Source of the DNA: Acidobacteriaceae bacterium
Lineage (GTDB): Bacteria; Acidobacteriota; Terriglobia; Terriglobales; Acidobacteriaceae
Reading direction: 5' to 3'
DNA: 53,388 nucleotides
NCBI GenBank assembly: GCA_003139095.1
Contig: PLHW01000055.1
Location: 1 to 53,388 of the forward strand
This document shows positions 43,351 through 51,450 of the stretch, one piece after another. The position numbers and the translations under genes were made by a program. Position 1 is the first letter of the stretch. Each line of letters begins with the position of its first letter. Below the pieces are notes generated by a model that searched no databases, was not told where the DNA came from, and saw only the letters and a list, made by a program, of their open reading frames with translations.

Positions 43351-43619
43351 TAGATTCCAAAGCGCTCGGCGGCGCGCAGTTTGGCCTTGGCGGCTTCCTC
43401 TTCGCGGTTCTTTGCGGGAGCGTTCGTTTCTAGCGAGCGCAGCAGGCGCATCGAGATCGCGGCCACGTCATCGACGGCGGCCAGAAACGCGGTCTCATTC
43501 GCCTTCGAAGGCTTGGTAAATCCGCTGATCTTCCTCACAAACTGGAGCGATGCGGCGCGGACTTCCTCGTCGGTCACTGGTGGATCGAAGTTGAATAGCG
43601 TCTTGATGTTCCTGCACAC
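43350..43619 (-). CDS. DUF2277 family protein
   Basis: 89 residues from GTG 43619. The opening MCRNIKTLFNFDPPVTDEEV and AASLQFVRKISGFTKPSKAN are diagnostic of DUF2277, a small helical family of unknown function found in several phyla. Length is full for the family. No partner gene in view. Confidence 0.9.
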   Translation of the reverse strand: MCRNIKTLFNFDPPVTDEEVRAASLQFVRKISGFTKPSKANETAFLAAVDDVAAISMRLLRSLETNAPAKNREEEAAKAKLRAAERFGI

Positions 43620-43862
43620 AGGATGCCTCGCTGGGAAAGTGGTCCTTCCAATCCTGTCATTCTAGCGGAGGGCAGAGGTGCGACGTCAGATTGCAGAGGT
43701 GAAAACTTCTTTTCCGCGGATTTACACGGAGGACCACCGATCAAAGCGATTGATATTGTATTCGGAAGCACAGATTCGAAGCGCTATGGCTCTGAACTGA
43801 ACCCGATCGTGCTCAAATGCTGATATCCTTTCCGTTTTCGGGTTGAGGAGCAATTTTCCAGA

Positions 43863-44633
43863 ATGTTCGACGATTTGAGGGGGAAAACGGCAGTCGTGTT
43901 CGGGGTGGCGAACAAGCGCTCGATCGCATGGGCGATTGCGCAGGGACTGCACGCGGCGGGGGCGAACCTCGCCCTAACCTACCAGAACGAACGCCTGGAG
44001 CAGGAAGCCCGGGACCTGATCGCTTCCCTTCCCGGCGCGGAAGGATTTATGTGCGACGTCTCAAACGACGGAGCGATTGCGGAGCTGTTTGAGAAGCTGA
44101 AGCAGCGCTATGGGAAACTGCACGTGATTGTGCATAGCGTGGCGTTCGCGCCTCCGGAAGAACTGAAGGGCGACTTCGTGAACACGAGCCGCGAAGGCTT
44201 TCGGGTGGCGCACGATGTGAGCGTGTACTCGTTGATTGCGGTGTGCCGCGCCGCCGCGCCGCTGATGGAGGACGGCGGGAGCGTGATCACGATGACTTAC
44301 TACGGCGCCGAGAAAGTGGTGCCGAATTACAACGTGATGGGAGTTGCCAAGGCGGCGCTGGAATGCACGGTGCGCTATCTCGCCTATGACCTGGGCAAGA
44401 AGAGGATTCGCGTGAATGCCATCTCCGCGGGACCGATCAAGACGCTGGCGGCGCGGGGGATTTCCGGGCTGGGAGACATGTTGAAGTCGCACGCCGAGCG
44501 CGCGCCGCTGCAACGCAACGTCGAGGTGGCGGAAGTGGGCAGCACCGGGGTATTTCTGGCGTCTGACGCCAGTTCCGGGATCACGGGCGAGATTGTTTAC
44601 GTGGACTGCGGCTACAACATCATGGGATTTTAG
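43863..44633 (+). CDS. fabI: Enoyl-ACP reductase (NADH), FabI
   Basis: 256 residues. It performs the last reduction of each fatty-acid elongation cycle. [13 protein letters not shown] is the FabI nucleotide-binding motif. The catalytic residues Tyr146, Tyr156 and Lys163 ([19 protein letters not shown]) fall at the same numbers as in the E. coli enzyme. The triclosan-sensitive class is therefore expected. A GAGGAG lies 13 bases before the ATG, farther than usual. Confidence 0.97.
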   Translation: MFDDLRGKTAVVFGVANKRSIAWAIAQGLHAAGANLALTYQNERLEQEARDLIASLPGAEGFMCDVSNDGAIAELFEKLKQRYGKLHVIVHSVAFAPPEELKGDFVNTSREGFRVAHDVSVYSLIAVCRAAAPLMEDGGSVITMTYYGAEKVVPNYNVMGVAKAALECTVRYLAYDLGKKRIRVNAISAGPIKTLAARGISGLGDMLKSHAERAPLQRNVEVAEVGSTGVFLASDASSGITGEIVYVDCGYNIMGF

Positions 44634-44689
44634 GCAGTTACTCCGGAGGGCCCAAGCACATATAATGGGCCCAGGTTCCCCCCGACCCC

Positions 44690-45937
44690 ATGGGCATGTT
44701 TATCGATGATCTGGCGCAGATCTTCCGCACGCTCTGGGCCCATAAGCTGCGCTCGTTTCTCACCATGTTCGGAATCGCGTGGGGAGTCGGTTCGCTGCTG
44801 CTACTGGTCGGGTTAGGGGAGGGTTTTCGCAACGGGAACAAGCGTGATCTCTCGGAAATTGGCGAGAACATCATGTTCGTATTTCCGGGGCGCGCTCCGG
44901 TGGTGCAGGGGAGCATGAATTCCGCGCGGTCCTACCGGCTCACTTACCAGGATTATCTGGATGTCCGCAGGGAGGCGCCGCATGTGCGGGCGGCCACGCC
45001 CGTGCTGGCGACCACGGAAGTACACGCGCTCAGCGAGTTTGGCAGCGCGAGCGGACAATTGACCGGCGCAGAGCCGCAATACAACGGCATTCGCTTCCTG
45101 CCGATGTTGCAGGGGCGCTGGCTGAACGACCTGGATGAGAGCCAGAAGCGCAACGTGGTGGTTCTGGGCGACGAGATGACCCATCACCTGTTCCCGGGAC
45201 GGCCGCCGATCGGCGCGTTCATCCTGCTCAACGGCTACCGCTTTGAAGTGGTGGGCACGCTCAAGCGGGTAGGGCGGGGGGACGACAATTCCACGAACAT
45301 GCGCGCTTATGTGCCGTTCCAGGTTATGAGGAGCGATTTCCCGCTAAAAGGAGAGAGCGAACGCGACGCCATCTCGTCCATCAACTACCAGCCTGACATA
45401 GCGGCGGACCACCTGCTGGCGCAGGAGGAGGTGCGCAAGGTGATTGCGCGCAACCACGGCTTCGATGTACACGACGAGGATGCGTTTGAAGGCTGGGACA
45501 CGGTGAAGCAAGCGGAGATGATGGGGCTGATCTTCGACGCGATGGACGAGTTTCTGGGCACGGTGGGATTTGTGACACTGGCGCTGGGGGCCATTGGGGT
45601 AATCAATATCATGCTGGTAGCGGTGAGCGAGCGGACGCGCGAAATTGGGTTGCGCAAAGCGCTGGGGGCAACCAATCGCAGCATTCTGTTGCAGTTCTTC
45701 GCGGAGGGCGTGCTGCTGACGCTGGTGAGCGGACTGATCGGGCTGGTGCTGGCGGGGGGCGTGATGTTCGCCTTCCGTAACTACAACGGGCCCGGAGGCT
45801 TCGATCCGCCGCGACTGGTTCCGATGACGGCGATTCTGGCGATCGGGAGCCTGACGCTGGCGGGAGTAATTGCGGGGCTGTATCCGGCGCGCAAGGCGGC
45901 CAAACTGGAACCGGTGGAAGCGCTAAGGGCGGAGTGA
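44690..45937 (+). CDS. MacB-type ABC transporter permease (orphan)
   Basis: 415 residues. An N-terminal TM helix (LRSFLTMFGIAWGVGSLLLL) precedes a MacB periplasmic-core domain of about 220 residues, then the FtsX domain with three helices (VGFVTLALGAIGVINIMLVA, TREIGLRKALGATNRSILLQ, LTLVSGLIGLVLAGG), ending LEPVEALRAE as usual. MacB permeases relay ATPase movement across the envelope in export. No ATPase gene is adjacent here. It is 56 bases after fabI and paralogous to the next permease. Confidence 0.9.
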   Translation: MGMFIDDLAQIFRTLWAHKLRSFLTMFGIAWGVGSLLLLVGLGEGFRNGNKRDLSEIGENIMFVFPGRAPVVQGSMNSARSYRLTYQDYLDVRREAPHVRAATPVLATTEVHALSEFGSASGQLTGAEPQYNGIRFLPMLQGRWLNDLDESQKRNVVVLGDEMTHHLFPGRPPIGAFILLNGYRFEVVGTLKRVGRGDDNSTNMRAYVPFQVMRSDFPLKGESERDAISSINYQPDIAADHLLAQEEVRKVIARNHGFDVHDEDAFEGWDTVKQAEMMGLIFDAMDEFLGTVGFVTLALGAIGVINIMLVAVSERTREIGLRKALGATNRSILLQFFAEGVLLTLVSGLIGLVLAGGVMFAFRNYNGPGGFDPPRLVPMTAILAIGSLTLAGVIAGLYPARKAAKLEPVEALRAE

Positions 45938-45976
45938 GGGAGAATTGGTAATTTGTAATTTGGCAATTTTAGATTG

Positions 45977-46110
45977 AGTAATTGGGACATTTAGTAATTG
46001 AGTAATTAATATTCAATCGCATTTAATCATAGTAAACTCGCACAATTACAAGTCATAAATTACAAGTCGCATATGTAAAATTGCTCAATTACTAAATTCC
46101 CCAATTACTA
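45977..46110. repeat. AT-rich inverted repeat between the two permease genes
   Basis: AGTAATTGGGACATTTAG with TAATTGAG (45977-46002) matches the reverse complement of 46085-46110 at 24 of 26 bases. The 82-base interior has a direct repeat AATTACAAGTC (46034 and 46048). The region is far more AT-rich than its surroundings. It may be a MITE-like or structural element. Confidence 0.6.
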
Positions 46111-46117
46111 ATTTTCT

Positions 46118-47359
46118 ATGTTACGCGACTTACTCACCGAGGCTTACACCGCCATGCAGCACAACCGGCGGCGGACGGCTTTGACCATGCTCGGCATGGC
46201 CTGGGGCATCGCGACGGTGTGCATGTTACTGGCGTATGGGGACGGATTTGGGCGCGCCATCGCCAACATTTTCGCGGCGTTCGGGACCAAGGTGATGATC
46301 GTGGTGCCGGGACGAACGTCGATGCAGGCAGGCGGCGACAAGGCCGGCGCGCAGCTTCGCTTCACGCTGGACGACGTCGATCTTCTCTCGTCGAACATCC
46401 CGCAGATCGCGCAGATCACACCTAGTTGCGACAAAACAACTGTCGTGCAGTACGAGAACCGCTCTTTTAATTTCGACGTGATCGGCGAATATCCGAGCAC
46501 GTACGCGATCCGCGCTATCGGTATGGATCAGGGCCGGTTTTACAACGGCCAGGATGAGTCGCAGCGGGCGCGGGTCGCGGTCATTGGCCCCGAGGTGAGA
46601 GACAAGCTGTTTTCGGGGCGCAAAGCGCTGGGCGAGCACATTCGCATCAATGGTCTTAGTTTCGAAGTGATCGGCGTTTATAGCCCCAAGATGGAAGCGG
46701 GCGACGACAACATTAACCGCATGGTATTTGTGCCCTTCACGACCATGGGCGACGTCACCGACACCCACTATCTGAATTCGATCTGGTTTAACTACGAGAC
46801 TAACGAATACGAGCAACTCGAGCAGACGGTGCGCAATGTGATGGCCGACCAACACAAATTCAATCCCGCCGACCGGCGCGGATTGATGGTGTTTAACCTG
46901 ATGACACAGTTGCATCAATTCCTGGTGATTACGCTGGGGCTGCGGATTCTGCTGGGGTTTATTGGGTGCCTGACGCTCGGCATTGGGGGCGTTGGGCTGA
47001 TGAATATCATGCTGGTATCGGTGACACAGCGCACGCGGGAGATTGGCGTGGAAAAGGCGCTGGGGGCGCGCCGCCGGCACATTTTTTTTCAGTTTCTTGC
47101 GGAAGCGCTCACGATCACTTTTATGGGCGGGTTGTTCGGGATCATTCTAGCCTATGTAGTTGCGCTGACGGTGGGCAGGCTGACGCTTTACAGTGCGATG
47201 GCCAAACATGCCGAGGCCGGCGACATCCGGCTGATGATCAATCCGATAACACTGCTCATCGCGATTCTGATTCTCGGCGTGGTCGGGTTGATCAGCGGAA
47301 TGGTGCCGGCGATTCGCGCCTCGCGGCTCGATCCGATCGAAGCCCTTCGTTACGAATAA
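46118..47359 (+). CDS. MacB-type ABC transporter permease (orphan, paralog)
   Basis: 413 residues, same plan as the previous permease: N-terminal helix (TALTMLGMAWGIATVCMLLA), MacB core, then FtsX domain (LRILLGFIGCLTLGIGGVGL, TQRTREIGVEKALGARRRHI) and a final LDPIEALRYE. The two permeases could form a heterodimer with an ATPase encoded elsewhere. A strong terminator follows. Confidence 0.9.
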   Translation: MLRDLLTEAYTAMQHNRRRTALTMLGMAWGIATVCMLLAYGDGFGRAIANIFAAFGTKVMIVVPGRTSMQAGGDKAGAQLRFTLDDVDLLSSNIPQIAQITPSCDKTTVVQYENRSFNFDVIGEYPSTYAIRAIGMDQGRFYNGQDESQRARVAVIGPEVRDKLFSGRKALGEHIRINGLSFEVIGVYSPKMEAGDDNINRMVFVPFTTMGDVTDTHYLNSIWFNYETNEYEQLEQTVRNVMADQHKFNPADRRGLMVFNLMTQLHQFLVITLGLRILLGFIGCLTLGIGGVGLMNIMLVSVTQRTREIGVEKALGARRRHIFFQFLAEALTITFMGGLFGIILAYVVALTVGRLTLYSAMAKHAEAGDIRLMINPITLLIAILILGVVGLISGMVPAIRASRLDPIEALRYE

Positions 47360-47389
47360 AAAGACGGGTTGCGGACCGTTACCAAAATT

Positions 47390-47432
47390 AAGAAAGCTCC
47401 GATTCGGTGTACCCGGTCGGAGCTTTCTTTTT
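47390..47432 (+). terminator. Rho-independent terminator after second permease
   Basis: Perfect 13-bp stem AAGAAAGCTCCGA/TCGGAGCTTTCTT (47390-47402 and 47417-47429) followed by T's to 47432. It lies 31 bases after the stop. Confidence 0.85.
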
Positions 47433-47479
47433 CGGTCTGCGTTTGACGATTGCAGAGTAAGCTGCCAAATTTGCGGGAA

Positions 47480-47507
47480 GATCGAGGCTCGAGCCTCGCA
47501 GCTGGTA
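47480..47507 (-). repeat. Heptad repeat array just past the FKBP stop
   Basis: Four 7-bp units gatcgag, gctcgag, cctcgca, gctggta, ending 2 bases from the stop codon of the minus-strand FKBP gene; read on that strand it begins right after the gene. Confidence 0.55.
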
Positions 47508-47508
47508 A

Positions 47509-48381
47509 CTACTTCTTTTCTTCCTGCTTATCCCGGTCCTTTGGCTTATTCTCGTCTTTCTTTTCCTGATCTTTACTCTGATCCTGATCTTTGCTCTTGA
47601 TCGAGATCAATTCAACTTCAAAGATCAGAGTGGCATTGGGTCCGATGTCGGCGCCTGCGCCGCGCTCGCCATAGGCAAGATCGGAAGGAATGAAGAGCTG
47701 CCACTTCGATCCGACCGGCATCAACTGGAGCGCCTCGGTCCAACCCTTGATTACGCCGCCGACGGGGAAGGTCGCGGGCTCTCCGCGTTTGTAAGAACTA
47801 TCGAACTCGGTTCCGTTGATGAGGGTTCCGCGATAGTTGCAGACGACGGTGTCGGTCGCGGCGGGCTTCGGTCCCTTGCCCTCGGTCATGATCTTGTATT
47901 GCAAGCCGCTGGGCAGGGTGACGATGCCGTCTTTCTTTTTGTTCCCGGCAAGAAACGCGTCGCCTTCGGTCTTATTCTTGGCGGCAGCTTCCTGCGTCTT
48001 TTCCTGCTGCTCTTTGCGAACCTCGTTCTGGACTTCGGTGAGGACAGCCTTGGCTTCCTCATCGGTCAGGCGGGTTTTTGATCCGGCTGCCGCGTCTTTC
48101 ATGCCCTGGGCAACAAGGTTCCAGTCGACTTCAACGGACTGCTTTTTGAGATTGGCTCCAAGACCGCTGCCAATGTTCATTCCGAGGGCGTAACTGAACT
48201 TGTCTTTGCGGGTGGAGAGAGGAGCTGCGCTTTTGGCGGTTGTTGTTGTCTTAGCCGGAGCTTTCGAAGAAGTGGCTGCTGATTTTGACGTCGTCGCGGC
48301 CGGTGCCTGCTGGGCATAACCATTGGTCACCAGCACGATTCCGGCGGCCAATAGGACCGCTGCGATGCGAGATTTTGACAT
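47509..48381 (-). CDS. FKBP-type peptidyl-prolyl isomerase, secreted (Mip/FkpA-like)
   Basis: 290 residues from ATG 48381. The frame runs back to 48501, but that extension is encoded by a heptad repeat and precedes the signal peptide (SRIAAVLLAAGIVLVTNGYA), so it is rejected. A Ala/Thr/Ser-rich linker, an FKBP_N dimerisation helix region (FSYALGMNIGSGLGANLKKQ, MKDAAAGSKTRLTDEEAKAV) and the FKBP domain (VVCNYRGTLINGTEFDSSYK, AYGERGAGADIGPNATLIFE) follow. The tail is Lys/Asp/Gln-rich. It folds periplasmic or outer-membrane proteins. Confidence 0.93.
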   Translation of the reverse strand: MSKSRIAAVLLAAGIVLVTNGYAQQAPAATTSKSAATSSKAPAKTTTTAKSAAPLSTRKDKFSYALGMNIGSGLGANLKKQSVEVDWNLVAQGMKDAAAGSKTRLTDEEAKAVLTEVQNEVRKEQQEKTQEAAAKNKTEGDAFLAGNKKKDGIVTLPSGLQYKIMTEGKGPKPAATDTVVCNYRGTLINGTEFDSSYKRGEPATFPVGGVIKGWTEALQLMPVGSKWQLFIPSDLAYGERGAGADIGPNATLIFEVELISIKSKDQDQSKDQEKKDENKPKDRDKQEEKK

Positions 48382-48435
48382 ATCTTCTATTGTCACATTG
48401 GATGGCGTTCCGCGCCAGAGGGGGAGGGAAAGCAG

Positions 48436-48559
48436 CCTCGAGCTGCGAGCCACGAGCTTCGAGCAAGCCAAAACGACCTGACGGCATTGCTCGAACCTCA
48501 TAGCTCGCGGCTCACCGCTGGTAGCTCATGGCCTATCGCTCATAGCTCCTGACTCAAGA
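48436..48559. repeat. Longest heptad repeat arrays of the window
   Basis: Array one: cctcgag, ctgcgag, ccacgag, cttcgag (48436-48463). Array two, nine units in exact phase: ctcatag, ctcgcgg, ctcaccg, ctggtag, ctcatgg, cctatcg, ctcatag, ctcctga, ctcaaga (48497-48559). It lies between the FKBP start and the RIC stop on the minus strand, ending 5 bases from the latter. Confidence 0.75.
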
Positions 48560-48564
48560 CCGCA

Positions 48565-49296
48565 TTATTGCCGCTGCGCCTGTGCCTCCATTGCCAGTGC
48601 GCGCGGGAAGAGAACGTTGTTTTCGAGGTGGATGTGCTGATGCAAGTCCTTCTCGAAATTGGTCAGTGCGGTGTAGAGCGCGCGAAAACTGGTGCAGGCA
48701 TCGGGGGGAGGAGTGTAGTCGTGGCTGGCCGCGCGGAGGGCTCGCAGGGCGGAGCCCGCGCTATCGTGCTCCTGCTCCATCATTCGCACAGGATTGGCGG
48801 CCGTGCCAAAAGGGGGTGGAAGAACGGGCTCGCGCTGGAGGACGGATTCTTCCATGCGCTCGATGTAGGGGAACAGGATGTTCTCCTCTTTCATGAGGTG
48901 CAGCGTAAGTTCCTCGCCCAGCGCGCGGAATGTGGAACGAATTTGCTGCAGTTCAGGATGGTTGGGGCCATGCTTGGTGTAGACCTTTTCCAGCAGGCTT
49001 CCGATTTCTGGAACCTGGGCGCGCACGAATGAGTGGTGGGTGCGGACAATGTGCGAGATCAGTTCGGCGAGCGATCCGGCGCGAAGTTCGCGGTCGCTGG
49101 GGCGGGCGGGCTCGGCGATGGCCGCATCCAGGGCCTGCAATACCTGGTCAATGTTGAGGTTGGCGGCGGCACAGGCTTCATCTAACGGACGGTTGCCGCC
49201 GCAGCAGTAGTCGATGCCAAATTTTTCGAAGACGGGGATGGTCTGGGGTGATTCGATGGCGTACTCGCGAACGATCTTGGTGACGGTCGGGGTCAT
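48565..49296 (-). CDS. Iron-sulfur cluster repair di-iron protein (RIC/ScdA/YtfE)
   Basis: 243 residues. The N-terminal ScdA_N (DUF542) domain has FEKFGIDYCCGGNRPLDEAC; a hemerythrin-like four-helix domain follows with His ligands in HIVRTHHSF, LHLMKEENILFPYIE, EQEHDSAG and HIHLENNVLFPR. It repairs Fe-S clusters damaged by NO or peroxide. AGAGGAGA precedes the ATG. A TGAC-N4-GTCA dyad sits 59 bases upstream, and a Crp-type regulator lies next, a typical NO-responsive pairing. Confidence 0.94.
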   Translation of the reverse strand: MTPTVTKIVREYAIESPQTIPVFEKFGIDYCCGGNRPLDEACAAANLNIDQVLQALDAAIAEPARPSDRELRAGSLAELISHIVRTHHSFVRAQVPEIGSLLEKVYTKHGPNHPELQQIRSTFRALGEELTLHLMKEENILFPYIERMEESVLQREPVLPPPFGTAANPVRMMEQEHDSAGSALRALRAASHDYTPPPDACTSFRALYTALTNFEKDLHQHIHLENNVLFPRALAMEAQAQRQ

Positions 49297-49354
49297 GGGC
49301 TCTCCTCTGGCTTGAATTCATAACCAGAGTAGAAGAAAGAGCGAGGCTTGCCGA

Positions 49355-49366
49355 TGACTTTTGTCA
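49355..49366. promoter_or_regulatory. Candidate Fnr/Dnr-type operator
   Basis: TGAC-TTTT-GTCA, a perfect dyad matching the core of the Dnr/NnrR site TTGAC-N4-GTCAA. It lies between the RIC start and the stop of the adjacent Crp-family gene, 59 bases from the RIC ATG. Confidence 0.5.
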
Positions 49367-49382
49367 CGGGGGCAACTTTCGG

Positions 49383-50090
49383 CTAGGGGGTAGGTTCGCC
49401 CTCCAATTCTTTTTCGAGCGCCTTCACGTTTACCACGATCTTCCGGCCATCCATCTGAATCAGCTTCTCCGATTGCAGACGGCTCAAATTGCGGGAGACC
49501 AGTTCGCGGACGGTGCCGATCTGCGAAGCTAATTCCTGATTGCTCATGGGCAGTGTGATCTCGAACCCTGCCTCGACGCGCGCGCCCTGGTGGCGCGCCA
49601 TGCGGACGAGGAAGGCGGCGAGACGATTGCGCACGGTGGTGAAGGAAAGCTCCTCGATAATCCCGATGAGCTTGCGGAGGCGGGCTCCGATGACGCGCAG
49701 AACCTTCAAAGCGACCTGCGGGTGGGCGACGCAGAGCGCATGGAAATCCTGTTTGGCAATGAAGAGCAGGGTGGAGTCTTCGACGGCAGAAACAGATGCG
49801 GGATAGCTGCCGCCGTCGAAGACGGGGAGTTCGGCGACGGAACCGCCGGGGCCGTCGATGCTGAGCACCTGTTCGCGACCGTCGGCGGAGGTCTTGAAGA
49901 TGCGCACGTGGCCGGCTTCGACGACATACATTCCGGCGCAGGGGTCGCCTTCGCTGAAGACGATTTCGCCGGAGGAAAACTTGCGCGCGACGGATCGCTC
50001 GGCGAGAAAGGCAAGTTCGGCGGCAGATAGTGCAGCGAAGAGGCTGGCGCGAGCGAGGGTCTCAACGGGCTTGGAGCGTGGCTCCGGCAT
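49383..50090 (-). CDS. Crp/Fnr-family regulator next to RIC
   Basis: 235 residues. The effector domain covers about 15-130 (FSSGEIVFSEGDPCAGMYVV, GGSVAELPVFDGGSYPASV) and the helix-turn-helix about 175-220 (MSNQELASQIGTVRELVSRN). The recognition helix carries E-x-x-S-R (RELVSRNLSRL), which in Fnr/Dnr proteins reads TTGA(C/T)-type half-sites, in agreement with the dyad upstream of RIC. No Fnr-type Cys cluster. It is likely to control RIC in response to NO or redox signals; inferred. Confidence 0.88.
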   Translation of the reverse strand: MPEPRSKPVETLARASLFAALSAAELAFLAERSVARKFSSGEIVFSEGDPCAGMYVVEAGHVRIFKTSADGREQVLSIDGPGGSVAELPVFDGGSYPASVSAVEDSTLLFIAKQDFHALCVAHPQVALKVLRVIGARLRKLIGIIEELSFTTVRNRLAAFLVRMARHQGARVEAGFEITLPMSNQELASQIGTVRELVSRNLSRLQSEKLIQMDGRKIVVNVKALEKELEGEPTP

Positions 50091-50133
50091 TGGGCCATTC
50101 TACAGAACGCGGCGAATCGCAAAAAGAAAGCAT

Positions 50134-50164
50134 AAAAAAAGGGAACGGAGGCGAGTCCGTTCCC
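50134..50164 (-). terminator. Rho-independent terminator of the secreted protein gene
   Basis: GGGAACGGA-GGCGAG-TCCGTTCCC, a perfect 9-bp stem (50141-50164), followed on the minus strand by seven T's (50140-50134). It ends transcription of the gene at 50187-50603. Confidence 0.85.
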
Positions 50165-50186
50165 TGGGGTGCCGCACGGTATGCGA

Positions 50187-50603
50187 CTACTGGAGGGAGG
50201 CCAGCATGGTTACGTTCTTTTCGGTAGCGTTCTGCGCTCTCAGTTCACGCTCCAGTTTGCCCGCCGGCAATTCATAGGTGACGTTTTGGCCCTGGCGGCT
50301 GACGCCCGCCAGAAAATAGCGGTCCCCGTACTGGTGAAAAATCAATACGGTGTTTGCGCTGGCCTTCCGCGACTCGCTGGCGTGTGGAAGGGCGATGACC
50401 GACTCACGTTCTGCGGCGATCCGCATAATGGGCTGTCCGTCGTTTTCAATTCTGACCCGGCATTCTCCCGCGAGCATAGCTTTGCCGTTGGCAAAGTAAT
50501 CGAAAGGTACCTGGGCGATGATCGTGGTTGCGGTTTGCGCGCAAACCAATCCAGTCAGTCCGGCTAACATCAAGATGAGAAGGGTAGCAGCATGCTTTTT
50601 CAT
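50187..50603 (-). CDS. Small secreted protein, acidobacterial type, function unknown
   Basis: 138 residues from ATG 50603 (AAGGAGA ahead; a longer frame to 50729 is rejected). A signal peptide (KHAATLLILMLAGLTGLVCA) precedes a small beta-rich domain: AQVPFDYFANGKAMLAGECR and VRIENDGQPIMRIAAERESV, then LIFHQYGDRYFLAGVSRQG. This VPFDF-GKAMPAGEYRV pattern recurs in many Acidobacteria proteins that I know only as hypothetical. Divergent from sodC. Confidence 0.75.
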   Translation of the reverse strand: MKKHAATLLILMLAGLTGLVCAQTATTIIAQVPFDYFANGKAMLAGECRVRIENDGQPIMRIAAERESVIALPHASESRKASANTVLIFHQYGDRYFLAGVSRQGQNVTYELPAGKLERELRAQNATEKNVTMLASLQ

Positions 50604-50782
50604 AAGTGTCTCCTTTTCAAGTTTGAACGCCGGGGAAGTTTCGTTCCTGAACACGAGTGTGATATTGCACCGGATGCGCGGAAAGGTCCATGGAGAGCGT
50701 ATGAATTGGTCTGAAGTTATATGAAGCAAGGTGCGCCGTGGGGCGGCGACTGTAAAGAGCTACTACCTATTTGCAGTTGGTC

Positions 50783-50788
50783 TATAAT
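50783..50788 (+). promoter_or_regulatory. sodC -10 element (TATAAT)
   Basis: A consensus TATAAT ends 8 bases before the sodC ATG, with no SD between them, so the message would be leaderless or nearly so. No good -35 is seen at 16-18 bases. Confidence 0.5.
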
Positions 50789-50796
50789 TTCCTTCC

Positions 50797-51330
50797 ATGA
50801 AAAACTCCATCGCATTTGCGGTTGCTCTTTCGTTGTTGTCGCTTGCGCTCGCCTCGGCGGGCTTCGCCAAGACCATCGTTCACCTTCAGGACTCGCAGGG
50901 TAAGAGTGTGGGGACGGTCGGGCTTTGGGAACAAAAGTCGGGAGGAGTTGGGATGGAACTGAAGCTGGAGAATCTTCCTCCGGGGGAACATGCAATTCAC
51001 TTTCACCAGAACGCGAATTGCACTGCGCCGGACTTTAAATCGGCGGGACCGCATTTCAATCCGGATGGAAAGAAGCATGGATTCGATAATCCGGAAGGAC
51101 ATCACGCGGGCGATCACGCGAACTTTACGGTCGGCGCGAACGGCAAGGCGAAGCTGAAGACGGAAAGCAAGGACATAAACCTTGGGAACGGTAAGCCGGG
51201 CGGCGACAGCCATTCGCTTTTCAGCAATGGAGGAACGTCGATCGTGATTCACGCGAAGGCGGACGATCAGAAGACCGACCCGTCAGGGAATTCGGGGGAC
51301 CGGATTGCTTGCGGGGTGATTACGAAATAG
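50797..51330 (+). CDS. sodC: Cu/Zn superoxide dismutase, periplasmic
   Basis: 177 residues. Signal peptide [20 protein letters not shown]. Metal ligands are His68 and His70 (HAIHFHQ), His86 (GPHFNP), His94 (KKHG), His102 or His103 and Asp106 (GHHAGD), and His152 (VIHAKADD); the disulfide would be Cys75-Cys172. It dismutates superoxide in the periplasm. It is divergent from a secreted unknown and close to RIC. The heptad array at 51332 starts one base after the stop. Confidence 0.96.
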   Translation: MKNSIAFAVALSLLSLALASAGFAKTIVHLQDSQGKSVGTVGLWEQKSGGVGMELKLENLPPGEHAIHFHQNANCTAPDFKSAGPHFNPDGKKHGFDNPEGHHAGDHANFTVGANGKAKLKTESKDINLGNGKPGGDSHSLFSNGGTSIVIHAKADDQKTDPSGNSGDRIACGVITK

Positions 51331-51331
51331 C

Positions 51332-51366
51332 TTTCGAGCTTCGAGCCGCGAGCTTTGAGTTCCGAG
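51332..51366 (+). repeat. Heptad repeat array after sodC
   Basis: Five exact-phase 7-bp units: tttcgag, cttcgag, ccgcgag, ctttgag, ttccgag. Same word (NNNCGAG) as the first array at 48436. Confidence 0.7.
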
Positions 51367-51450
51367 TAATCTTGGGGCGGCGGTCTTTGCATTTGGACAG
51401 GCGGGGCGGCGCTTCCAACTTTCCTACCCACCCATGTTAGCGCGTGCGCG

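Noticed and set aside
48382-48501. N-terminal extension of the FKBP frame
   Set aside because: It is encoded by a heptad repeat and precedes a proper signal peptide and start.
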